Source: Albirhodobacter sp042466415 (lineage in GTDB: Bacteria; Pseudomonadota; Alphaproteobacteria; Rhodobacterales; Rhodobacteraceae). From it: 64,000 nt of DNA. Under the pieces are notes generated by a model, which had not been told where the DNA came from, did no database searches, and saw only the letters and a program-made list of their open reading frames with translations. The first letter of the stretch is position 1; each line of letters begins with the position of its first letter. The translations under genes and the position numbers were made by a program. Below, piece after piece: positions 1 through 7,186 of the stretch. The stretch covers positions 372,001-436,000 of the forward strand of contig NZ_JAXHCH010000001.1 in assembly GCF_042466415.1 (NCBI RefSeq), written 5' to 3'.

Positions 1-1555
1 CGTCCACATCGGGGATCATACGCACCTCCGAAATCAGCCCGCGCAGCGCTTCCGTCGCCTCCATCTTAAGGCCTGGGTCTTGCAACGCCGATGACAGGTT
101 GCGGATTTTGGTGCGGTAGAGGTCCGACAAGCTCGGATGCAGCCGCAGGGCAGGGGGCTCCGGGGTCGTTTCGAGAAGGCTGCTCAGCGTCGCCTTCTCG
201 GATTTGAGTGTCGCCAGCCTATCCTTCATGCTCGGTTGATAAAGCCCATCCTCGATGGCCGCCATGATGCCACTGATCTTCTTCTCTACCTGAGCCAGAT
301 CGCGTTGAGCCTGTTTGTGCGCGGCTACGGCCTCCGCCGCCGTCGCGTTGAACGCCAGACGGTATGCCTCAACGAACGTGCTGATCAGATCGGGATGCAG
401 AAGGCGGTCGCGCAGGCCTGTCAGGACACGGTCCTCGACGATCTCCCGTTCAATCGTCGCGCGGTTGGTGCAGATCGCCGCGCCCCTGTTGCGCGCGCCC
501 GCGCAGCCATAGCGGGTTTTATTGATCAGCGTATAGCTGGCGCCGCAACAATCACATTTGAGCAAGCCTGAAAACAGATAGCCGGGGCGCTTCGCCCGCT
601 CTAGCCGCAAGCGGCCATCTTTAACACCGGCCGGGTTCATCTCGGCCCGGATCGCGCCTTGCCGATCTTTGACCCGGTGCCACAGGTCATCCTCGATGAT
701 GCGGAGGTCTTCGACATCCTCGATCACCCAGTCTTGTGGCGGGTTCGGGCGTGCCTGACGCTTGCCGGTGGTTGGGTCCTTCACGAACCTTTGCCGGTTC
801 CAGATCAGGCGGCCGATATAGAGCTCATTATTGAGGATACCTGTGCCCCGTTTCCAGTTGCCGGAAATCGTCGAAGGGCCCCATGTGCCATCCCCTTTGC
901 CCGCATCGGGGGCGCTGATGCCTTCGGCATTGAGCTGAGCAGCCATTGCTCGGGCGGAAAGCCCTGAGGCATAGCCTTCGAAGATCCGGCGGATGATGGT
1001 TGCTTCTTCGGCGATGATCTCCCGCTCGCCGGTGGTCACGGTGCCATCGGCGAGCATGGTCTTTACGGCACGGTAGCCATAGCTGATCCCGCCTGCCGAT
1101 TTGCCGTCCCGCACCCGGCCTTCGAGCCCGCGATGCGTCTTTTGCGCGAGGTTCTTCAGAAACAGCGCCGACATCGTGCCGCCAAGGCCGATGTGCATCT
1201 CATTGATCTCGCCTTCGGCCTTGGTGAAGATCTTCACATCGTGAAAGCCCATCCGCTTGTGCAGCGCGGCGATATGCTCCTGATCGCGCGACAACCGGTC
1301 GAGCGCTTCGGCCACGATAATATCGAATGCGCCGTTCATTGCGGCTTGCTGCATCGCCTGAAATCCCGGCCGCAGATGCGTGGCACCGCTCATCGCCTCA
1401 TCTGCAAAGGTCTCCACGACCTCCCAGCCGTTATCCGCACAAACCCTGCTGCACAGGCGGGCCTGATCCTGGATCGAGGCTGCGGATTGCAGATCGGTGG
1501 AATAGCGGGCGTAGATCGCGGCCCTCGGTTTTGATCCCTGTCGCAAGGCGGTCAT
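1..1555 (-). CDS. Large serine recombinase, C-terminus cut by window edge
   Basis: Site-specific DNA recombinase of the large serine family, which integrates or excises mobile DNA. The reverse-strand translation starts MTALRQGSKPRAAIYARYST, with the resolvase catalytic serine in YARYSTDLQ. It continues with the resolvase-fold arginines in ALDRLSRD, a Recombinase domain (NNELYIGRLIWNR), and a zinc-ribbon (LLKCDCCGASY plus a downstream Cys pair). A charged coiled coil near residues 420-480 completes the usual domain order. About 518 codons are visible without a stop. The ATG at 1555 lies 7 nt after the stop of the small gene 1563-1775, so the two are probably one transcript. It is the likely mobility gene of the accessory region. 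No att site could be identified. Confidence 0.93.
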   Translation of the reverse strand, partial: MTALRQGSKPRAAIYARYSTDLQSAASIQDQARLCSRVCADNGWEVVETFADEAMSGATHLRPGFQAMQQAAMNGAFDIIVAEALDRLSRDQEHIAALHKRMGFHDVKIFTKAEGEINEMHIGLGGTMSALFLKNLAQKTHRGLEGRVRDGKSAGGISYGYRAVKTMLADGTVTTGEREIIAEEATIIRRIFEGYASGLSARAMAAQLNAEGISAPDAGKGDGTWGPSTISGNWKRGTGILNNELYIGRLIWNRQRFVKDPTTGKRQARPNPPQDWVIEDVEDLRIIEDDLWHRVKDRQGAIRAEMNPAGVKDGRLRLERAKRPGYLFSGLLKCDCCGASYTLINKTRYGCAGARNRGAAICTNRATIEREIVEDRVLTGLRDRLLHPDLISTFVEAYRLAFNATAAEAVAAHKQAQRDLAQVEKKISGIMAAIEDGLYQPSMKDRLATLKSEKATLSSLLETTPEPPALRLHPSLSDLYRTKIRNLSSALQDPGLKMEATEALRGLISEVRMIPDVD

Positions 1556-1562
1556 GACGGTC

Positions 1563-1775
1563 TCATTTTTTGTTGGGGCGTTGGGCGGCAATATCCTTCC
1601 GTGCGGCCTCGCGCGCCAGAAGGCGAACGAGTTCGACGAGGGCAGGATGCGGTGGCGCGTCGTTCTGCGCAACAGTTTTGGCAAGCGCGGTGTTCGGGGG
1701 GGCTGCGCAAGCGGGGGCCGCTGCCGGTTTGGCCGCGTCCTTCCGTTTGGCAATATCCCTCATATCCCGTGCCAT
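1563..1775 (-). CDS. Small conserved protein preceding the recombinase
   Basis: A 70-residue protein of unknown function. Its N-terminus is basic (MARDMRDIAKRKDAAK), the middle is Ala/Pro-rich, and the C-terminal segment HPALVELVRLLAREAARKD resembles short proteins commonly seen just upstream of large serine recombinases in alphaproteobacteria. That similarity is my recollection of the family, not a search. The TGA stop lies 7 nt before the recombinase ATG, so coupled expression is likely. It could be a recombination directionality partner, but nothing in the sequence proves that. Confidence 0.6.
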   Translation of the reverse strand: MARDMRDIAKRKDAAKPAAAPACAAPPNTALAKTVAQNDAPPHPALVELVRLLAREAARKDIAAQRPNKK

Positions 1776-2185
1776 CGGCCGAGTGCTCCCCTGCGCTCAA
1801 AAGCCATGCTCTTGAGCGGTCTAAGTTGATGAATTGTGCGGGAAGTGTCCCGTTGCTTGTGGTCATCAGTATACCTCGGGGGAGTGTAGGGTTGGCGCGC
1901 GAATTGCTGGCTTTGCCGGCGAAACGGACGGATTTTGTGGATAACCTACCCCTGGCGGGGCCATTTTGGCGGCCGGAGCGGCGTGCTGTCGGACGGCGGC
2001 GTTGGATAAAATATTACCCGGAGGGAGTTATCTGTAGTTTGGCTGACTCCATCGGCGAAGGAAGTTTGCGTCGAGCGGTAGGGGGGGGATGGGCGGTCTT
2101 CGGCGCCATCCAAAGGGCGGAGGGCGTTGCGGGTGACTCCCCGCGCGGGCGCTGCTGATGAGCGCCCGCGCGGCGGTGTTGACGG
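1776..2185. other. Gap between recombinase module and protease gene
   Basis: No convincing gene is visible on either strand. The gap holds one perfect DnaA-box 9-mer (TGTGGATAA, 1936-1944) and, at its right end, the 13-bp hairpin described separately. A promoter for the minus-strand recombinase pair should lie near 1780-1900, but I could not pick one with confidence. Confidence 0.5.
2141..2173 (-). terminator. 13-bp perfect hairpin after the FtsH-like gene
   Basis: CCGCGCGGGCGCT at 2141-2153 is the exact reverse complement of 2161-2173, with a 7-nt loop. It starts 13 nt beyond the minus-strand TAG of the protease gene. No U-run follows, so it may end transcription only with help, or may stabilise the mRNA 3' end. 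Confidence 0.55.
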
Positions 2186-4396
2186 CTACGGGATGGCCAC
2201 CATCTCGACCTTCGCGAGCCAGTGGTTTGCTTCGACCTCATCCAGATCCCGCGTGTTGAGCAGCGCTTTGGCCATCTGCTCCAGCAGCGCGCGGTTTGTG
2301 GAGAGGATCGAGAGGGCCTGCGCTTCGGCCTCCTCAATATGGGCGCGAATGCGGGCATAGACCGGTGTTGACAGCAGTTGTGCTGTGCGGGTCTCACCCA
2401 GCCAGACGGGGCCGAAGTCGCCCAGCCCCAATTGCGTGTGAAGCGCGATGGCCAGCTCTGTCGCCTTTGCGAGATCTGTTTGATCGCCGCCGCCCGAACC
2501 GGAGGAGACCTCGCCTAGGATCAGCTGTTCGGCGGCGCGCCCTGCCATGGTCTGGGTGAGGGCGGCCATGTGATCGCGCAGCAAAATCTGTGCGCGGGTC
2601 TGGTGCCAGTCGACGAGGCCCCCGCCGGCGCGGTGCAGGGCGATACGCTGGACGGTGCCGAGGCTGAGCGCCTTGATTGCAATCGCGTGCCCGCATTCAT
2701 GCAGCGCCACCCGCCAATCCAGCCTTGGATCATCCTGCGGCTTGAGCGCGTCTTGGAGATCCTGCAGCGTCAATGCGCGCTTGGCCCCGCGCGCGTTGGT
2801 GCGGCATTGCCGGATTGTGGCGTCGACATCGGCGGCGCTCAGGCCCACCGACAGAGTGGCGAGGCCACGAAGATGTGCCTCTGGCCAGTCCTGCAGGTGA
2901 CGTTTGAGCACGCCTAGCAAGGCTTCGGCCCTCGGGAGCGGCAGTTCGATTTTGAGGTCGAACCGCCCCGCACGCAGGACAGCCGGATCGATCTGGTGCA
3001 GGTGGTTGCAGGTGCCGATCACGATCACCCCTTCCTCGCGTGCGACCCGATCCATCTCCGCCAAGAACGTGTTGATCACTTGCCGGTGATAGAGCTGATT
3101 GCGCCGGTCAGGGGCTTCGCGCGAGCCGACGGAGTCGATCTCGTCGATGATCAGCACCGCAGGCGTGTTGCTGCGGGCCTCAGCGAAGGTGTCGCGCATT
3201 GCGCTGAGCATATCGCCGAGATGTCCGCGCGATTGCCATTCCCCGAAGCTCCCCGTCACCACGGTGAAACCGGCACTGTTGCCGATGGCTTGCGCGAGCC
3301 AGATTTTGCCGGTGCCCGGGGGGCCATACAGGATGAGCGAGCGGCTCAGCGCGTGCCAGGAGATCTCTCCGGCGCGCCAATCGCGCAGATCCCGCGCCAG
3401 TTGATGCGCGGCGCGCAGGGCGGGGCCATTGCCGGTGAAGTCGTCGAGCTTGGGCGCATTGCTGATGGGTTTTGGCTCTGCGCTGGCGGTGTTTGCAAGG
3501 CGCTCCGCTACCTTGCGCGCGGTGGGGGCGCGCAGCGCGAGCGCGATGCGTGTTGGATCGGCCTTTGCGAGATGCGCCTCCTCTGGCAGGGCCGCCCGGA
3601 CGGCCAGCTCGTCAATCCGGCCCGTGGCGGAATGCGTTGCCCGCATCAGGGCAATCAGCACGTCCGGCGTGATCGGCGCGAGCTGGAGCGTATGGGTTGT
3701 GTCCGGCGTCAGCATCGGCGGGCGCGTTACCATAGGCGGCAGGGCGATGAGGATCGGCATCGCGAGGTCGATCACGGAGGCGATATTGGCGTTCAAGCCA
3801 TGCGTCATCGCGCCGCCTTCCAGCCCCTGCAGCGCGATTGAGCAGAGATAGTTCGCCTTTGCCTGTGCTCTCGCATTGGTGCCCAGTGACCAGCCTTGCG
3901 GCAAAAGATGCCTCAGCGCGTCTTGCAGCAGATCGAGATCCCCCTCGGGCACGCCCTCAATCACCGTGATCGCGCCATCTTTGAGGCGCGCAGCCAGAGC
4001 GCTTGCCGATACGAAACTTGCCGCCAAGCGGATCAGCAGCAGGAGTTTGCGCGTCGGCAAGCGGACAGCGGGCTGGCTGCGGCCGTGCTCATCCGTTGCG
4101 GCAGGATCGTCCCCCGCTTGCGCGATTGCGTCCCTCAGCGCGTCGGGCAGGTGCTGCACATGATAGCCCGCATTCAACAGCTCCAGCGGTGTCGCGAATG
4201 TCTCTGCGGAGGCCTTCTGCGTTGAGGTCTCGAAGGCGAAGTCTTCCGTGAGGTCGTCGAGCGTTTGCAGCGAGGGGCTGGTTGCTGCCTTCTGCATCCG
4301 GCGGATGGATTGGGCGGCAAAGGACCACCAGTCCGGCCGGATAGGGGCAGGGGCGGAGACGGTTGTAGTGCTGAGGATGTGCGGTGTTTGGGTCAT
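2186..4396 (-). CDS. Soluble FtsH-like AAA+ ATPase with M41 zinc-peptidase domain
   Basis: A 736-residue protein with the FtsH core order but no N-terminal membrane segments. Residues 1-300 are a helical region of unknown fold. Walker A reads GPPGTGKI (about residues 358-365), Walker B LIIDEID, and the second region of homology RAGRFD. The peptidase zinc motif is HECGH (about 566-570), and a SGSGGGDQTDLAKAT segment corresponds to the third-ligand region of FtsH. The residue after the Walker A lysine is Ile (codon ATC); FtsH proteins have Thr or Ser there, which coordinates magnesium. HECGH varies the usual HEAGH but keeps the two His and the Glu. Family knowledge predicts ATP-dependent proteolysis; ATPase strength is uncertain. 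The substrate is unknown. A 13-bp hairpin follows the stop. Confidence 0.85.
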   Translation of the reverse strand: MTQTPHILSTTTVSAPAPIRPDWWSFAAQSIRRMQKAATSPSLQTLDDLTEDFAFETSTQKASAETFATPLELLNAGYHVQHLPDALRDAIAQAGDDPAATDEHGRSQPAVRLPTRKLLLLIRLAASFVSASALAARLKDGAITVIEGVPEGDLDLLQDALRHLLPQGWSLGTNARAQAKANYLCSIALQGLEGGAMTHGLNANIASVIDLAMPILIALPPMVTRPPMLTPDTTHTLQLAPITPDVLIALMRATHSATGRIDELAVRAALPEEAHLAKADPTRIALALRAPTARKVAERLANTASAEPKPISNAPKLDDFTGNGPALRAAHQLARDLRDWRAGEISWHALSRSLILYGPPGTGKIWLAQAIGNSAGFTVVTGSFGEWQSRGHLGDMLSAMRDTFAEARSNTPAVLIIDEIDSVGSREAPDRRNQLYHRQVINTFLAEMDRVAREEGVIVIGTCNHLHQIDPAVLRAGRFDLKIELPLPRAEALLGVLKRHLQDWPEAHLRGLATLSVGLSAADVDATIRQCRTNARGAKRALTLQDLQDALKPQDDPRLDWRVALHECGHAIAIKALSLGTVQRIALHRAGGGLVDWHQTRAQILLRDHMAALTQTMAGRAAEQLILGEVSSGSGGGDQTDLAKATELAIALHTQLGLGDFGPVWLGETRTAQLLSTPVYARIRAHIEEAEAQALSILSTNRALLEQMAKALLNTRDLDEVEANHWLAKVEMVAIP

Positions 4397-4723
4397 GGCG
4401 GATCTCTAAAGTAAGGGGCGGCGCGCGGCGCGTGCCAGCTCGGCGAGGTTTGGGATGGATGCGTAGGGATGTTTTGAGGCCCAGCCGGATAAAATCTGGC
4501 TGGGGAGCGATGAGATCATTCAGCTTTTTGCGAAACTTCCGGATAGGAATGGCCACGTTCTTAGCGGGACGATGTGTCGCCGATTATCCGGAAAAGATGT
4601 CGTCGGCGATCCGGTAGCGCGCAGCTATGGCTGGTTCCCGGATTCTCCGGTTGAGCGGCTTCCGGTTGCGTGTCCGATCTTCCGGATGCCGGCGCATATG
4701 ACCAACCGCAGTCTCGTCTCCGG
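4397..4723. other. 327-base gap rich in TCCGG repeats
   Basis: No convincing gene. The segment 4537-4723 repeats a TCCGG core about seven times (for example CTTCCGGATA, TATCCGGAAA, CTTCCGGATG, TCTCCGGTTA) at irregular spacing upstream of the protease gene. This could be a cluster of binding sites or simple composition bias. Confidence 0.35.
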
Positions 4724-5719
4724 TTACCGCGATGTGCGGCTCCGCTTGCGGGGAGATTTGCGCGCCGGAGCTTGTCCCGCTGTCGCGGTGACGCGGCTCT
4801 CGATGCGGTCGAGCATTTGCTGCAGGACGGGCAAAATCTGTGGGCGATAGATCTCGGAGACAACATTCATCAGCGCGCTGAACTCCTCCGCTGGGACGAT
4901 CTCGGCGGCATGCGTGCGGCGCAGATCGGCATGGGCGCGTTTCTCAATGGCGCAGGCATCGTGGCCGGTGGGCATCGCGACCACGCGCAAAACCTCCACT
5001 TGCGCCGATTTGGGCAGGCCCAGCTGGTGGCGATGCCGTTTGGCGGGATGCGCGCTATAGCCCAGCTTGAGGAAGTGTTGGTCCTCAAACCGGATATCCA
5101 GCAGGTAGAGGAAGGAGGGTTTGGACGTCCAGCTTTGCCCGCAAGCGGCACAATCGCATTGGCCCCAGCGCATGTTCGTCACCGCGATGCGTTGCTGATG
5201 CCCGCAGCTATGTTGATAGTGCCGGTAATTGGCGTTGCCATCGGGATCGGGGCCGAGGCGCGTCCAGTTGAAGCGCCGCGCTTCCGCCGCTTCGCGCGCG
5301 GTCAGGCAGGTCTCGCACCGCGCGGCGACCAAGCCCCGCGCGACCCGATCGACAAAGGCGAATTGGCGGCGGCTCTCGTGGCCGCAGGGCAGGCGGTAAT
5401 GTCCGTAATGGCGATTGTTTTGATCGCGTCCGAGCCAGCCCAGTCCGGCAGACAGGGCCGTTTGGCGCCACCGCCGCTCAATGCAGTGGTGGCACAGCGG
5501 CTGATTGTTCATCACGACAAAATGCCGTGTGACGTTGATGCCGCTGCACATATGGCAGCGCAGCGCGAGATGCAGGTGATCCTTCACCCGCGCGATCAGA
5601 TCAAAGCCTTTGGCTTTTGCCGCCGCGGCCCAATGGGCGTGGAGCGCGCCGTGATAGAGGGGCGGCAGGGCCGCGTTCTGTTCAAGCGCAGGCGCTTGGG
5701 GGATAAAAAGAGGATTCAT
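4724..5719 (-). CDS. Cys-rich zinc-module protein with C-terminal GIY-YIG-like nuclease domain
   Basis: 331 residues from the ATG at 5719. That start is chosen because AGGAGA lies 8 nt upstream, while the longer frame to 5803 has no ribosome site. Residues 50-200 contain CxxC pairs (CHMC 55-58, CHHC 76-79, CETC 135-138, CDCAAC 188-193). Two copies of a unit of about 60 residues built on HYxxxCGH (near 112 and 172) are separated by a linker, which suggests internal duplication. Residues about 203-285 resemble the GIY-YIG superfamily of the T5orf172/Mug113 kind: LYLLDI, LKLGYS, a basic HPAKRHRHQ segment, then AIEKRAHADL with a candidate catalytic Glu near 259. The expected role is DNA cleavage guided by the zinc modules; this is inference. 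The C-terminus is basic. Confidence 0.7.
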   Translation of the reverse strand: MNPLFIPQAPALEQNAALPPLYHGALHAHWAAAAKAKGFDLIARVKDHLHLALRCHMCSGINVTRHFVVMNNQPLCHHCIERRWRQTALSAGLGWLGRDQNNRHYGHYRLPCGHESRRQFAFVDRVARGLVAARCETCLTAREAAEARRFNWTRLGPDPDGNANYRHYQHSCGHQQRIAVTNMRWGQCDCAACGQSWTSKPSFLYLLDIRFEDQHFLKLGYSAHPAKRHRHQLGLPKSAQVEVLRVVAMPTGHDACAIEKRAHADLRRTHAAEIVPAEEFSALMNVVSEIYRPQILPVLQQMLDRIESRVTATAGQAPARKSPRKRSRTSR

Positions 5720-5858
5720 GGAAAAGTCTCCTGAGGGGATTGAACAATCACAGGCCAATGGAGCGCAGCCCTGCGGATGCGGCGCCATAAGCGGTGGGTG
5801 CAATCAAGGATGGGGAGAGGGCAGGGCGCGCAGCCGCGCCTCTGGGGCGCTGGCGCGG

Positions 5859-6383
5859 TCAAGCGACGGGCGCGAGATCCATCGGTTCAGAAACTGTGAA
5901 TTCGACGTCAATCACGTCGCTATGCTCGGCAAGCTGTGCCAGCGCGTTGAGCTGCGCCTTTGCCGCGTCAATCATCAGGCGGAGGCGACGCGCAACCGGA
6001 TCCTCTCCGGGGCAGGCAAACAGATCCGCGTGCTGATCCACGCTCTTGAGAAGTTTGAAGAAGCTCGCCGAGGTCTCGCAGTCGATTAGCAGCCGCGTCA
6101 CCATTCCCATCCGCCGCAGCGGCACATCCAGCGCCCGGGTCAGCCGCGTGTCGCGCAGCCTGTCCAGCGCCGCAAACATCGCAACGCGGTTGCGCTCCGC
6201 ATCAACCACCCAGCTGTCCACCGCCGGATCAAAGCTGTCGATATGCTCAAGGTCGCGCTCGGAGTCGATGTAAGCCGACAGCGCCTGCAACATCGCCATG
6301 AACGCGCGCGTCACCGGCGTATGCGTGAAGCTCGTCGGCGCTTTCGGAATGAAATACCCGGTGCTATAGAAATGATTAGCCAT
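5859..6383 (-). CDS. Unknown 174-residue protein, first gene of the minus-strand accessory set
   Basis: I do not recognise this protein. It is mostly helical, mixed-charge and soluble, with no signal peptide or membrane segment. Its middle is Arg-rich (DRLRDTRLTRALDVPLRRMG) and its C-terminus acidic. The start is secure: TTAGGAGATC precedes the ATG by about 6 nt. It is the gene nearest the palindromic control region at 6462-6501, from which it is transcribed leftward. The nuclease-like gene follows 139 nt downstream, so the two may share a transcript. Its role probably depends on those neighbours. Confidence 0.7.
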   Translation of the reverse strand: MANHFYSTGYFIPKAPTSFTHTPVTRAFMAMLQALSAYIDSERDLEHIDSFDPAVDSWVVDAERNRVAMFAALDRLRDTRLTRALDVPLRRMGMVTRLLIDCETSASFFKLLKSVDQHADLFACPGEDPVARRLRLMIDAAKAQLNALAQLAEHSDVIDVEFTVSEPMDLAPVA

Positions 6384-6461
6384 AATTGATCTCCTAAGGA
6401 TCGATGTGGTTAGGGCGGAGACGAGAGAGTAGGATCTCTTGCTTCTGCCCGATCAATATGC

Positions 6462-6501
6462 AATTATACCATTACGATGTCAACATCATAATGGTATAAT
6501 T
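6462..6501. promoter_or_regulatory. 40-bp palindromic operator with divergent promoter
   Basis: AATTATACCATTACGATGT (6462-6480) and 6483-6501 are inverted copies with 18 of 19 positions matching, around a 2-bp centre. Each arm contains TATAAT facing outward: the plus-strand copy at 6495-6500, the minus-strand copy at 6463-6468. So one palindrome spans both -10 elements of the divergent genes. It ends 4 bp before the ATG of the ribbon-helix-helix gene, the usual place for an autoregulatory site of that family. Confidence 0.75.
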
Positions 6502-6504
6502 CTA

Positions 6505-6672
6505 ATGGCCCCACCAAAAAAAGATACGGAAGCGCTCACGCTGCGCCTTCCTCGTGAACTCATAGACGCGATTGATGATCGTCGTCGCGTAGAGACGGAC
6601 GTTCCTACGCGACCTGAAATGATCCGCCGCGCTCTCGTGCAGTGGCTGGAACTGACTGGCTCAGGCACCTGA
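6505..6672 (+). CDS. Ribbon-helix-helix (CopG/Arc-like) transcriptional regulator
   Basis: 55 residues: a charged N-terminus (MAPPKKDTEAL), then TLRLPRELIDAIDDR, the beta strand and first helix of a ribbon-helix-helix fold, then PEMIRRALVQWLEL, the second helix. The ATG at 6505 fits the family N-terminus. A longer frame from 6439 would read through the operator and is unlikely. The palindrome directly upstream suggests it binds as paired dimers and represses both itself and the leftward genes. The start lies very close to the TATAAT at 6495-6500, so the message may be nearly leaderless. Confidence 0.8.
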   Translation: MAPPKKDTEALTLRLPRELIDAIDDRRRVETDVPTRPEMIRRALVQWLELTGSGT

Positions 6673-6700
6673 AAAATTAGGCTGATTGGCGCAGCACGCG

Positions 6701-6762
6701 TTATCCACATTTAAATTGCCCTGACCGCAGGATTGTATTTGCGGGGCGCTTTATGTGGATAA
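6701..6762. promoter_or_regulatory. Two inverted perfect DnaA boxes
   Basis: TTATCCACA at 6701-6709 and TGTGGATAA at 6754-6762 are exact DnaA-box 9-mers in opposite orientation, with centres about 53 bp apart. The intervening DNA contains a short AT tract (TTTAAATT). They lie in the gap after the regulator gene. A third perfect copy is at 1936-1944. They could belong to a replication or copy-control segment of a mobile element. Confidence 0.45.
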
Positions 6763-6874
6763 GCGCTGAAACAGGCCATTCGCTGTTTTGAATAATCGAA
6801 CATCTGAACACAGATAGACACCAGTCGATCTGTGAAAGGATGTGAAAGATGATGAAAGACGGAGCAGATCCGGT

Positions 6875-6896
6875 GTAACCAACCGGTTGCTACCGC
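6875..6896 (+). repeat. IS66 left inverted repeat
   Basis: 22-bp terminal repeat starting GTAACC. The stop codon of the accessory gene (6890-6892) lies inside it. Confidence 0.85.
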
Positions 6897-7186
6897 GGTG
6901 ACTGGGCCTTGATGCGAGCGACGAGGTCTTCGTCGTCGACGAAGTCGTCGAGGAATGTATGCCAGGTTTCGGTCGTTACGCGCGCGTCCCTGAGCATATC
7001 TTTCAGTTCATCGATACCGTCATCGGTCAAGGCGGTGATAGTCTCGTCTGGGCCGGTATAGACGCTGATGATTGCCCCATAGCTCAGATTGTCGTCCTTG
7101 TAGACGATGGCCTCCAGAAGCTCGGGGTCTTCACCCAGCATCTTGGTGACATGGTCGAGGGTGCAGACGTGGCTGACGATTGCCAT
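6890..7186 (-). CDS. Accessory protein of the IS66 element
   Basis: 98 residues from the ATG at 7186, which overlaps the tnpC stop by one base (TGATG), a sign of coupled translation. It is acidic, with a C-terminus FVDDEDLVARIK and no recognised domain. Similar small genes accompany some IS66 copies, and the function is unknown to me. The reading frame ends inside the left terminal repeat, so it belongs to the element and not to the host. A frame extended to 7231 lacks this coupling and is less likely. Confidence 0.7.
   Translation of the reverse strand: MAIVSHVCTLDHVTKMLGEDPELLEAIVYKDDNLSYGAIISVYTGPDETITALTDDGIDELKDMLRDARVTTETWHTFLDDFVDDEDLVARIKAQSPR

Noticed and set aside
1601..2158. Plus-strand 185-codon frame across the recombinase gap
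   Set aside because: Arg/Pro-rich, no ribosome site, antisense to the small gene at 1563-1775.
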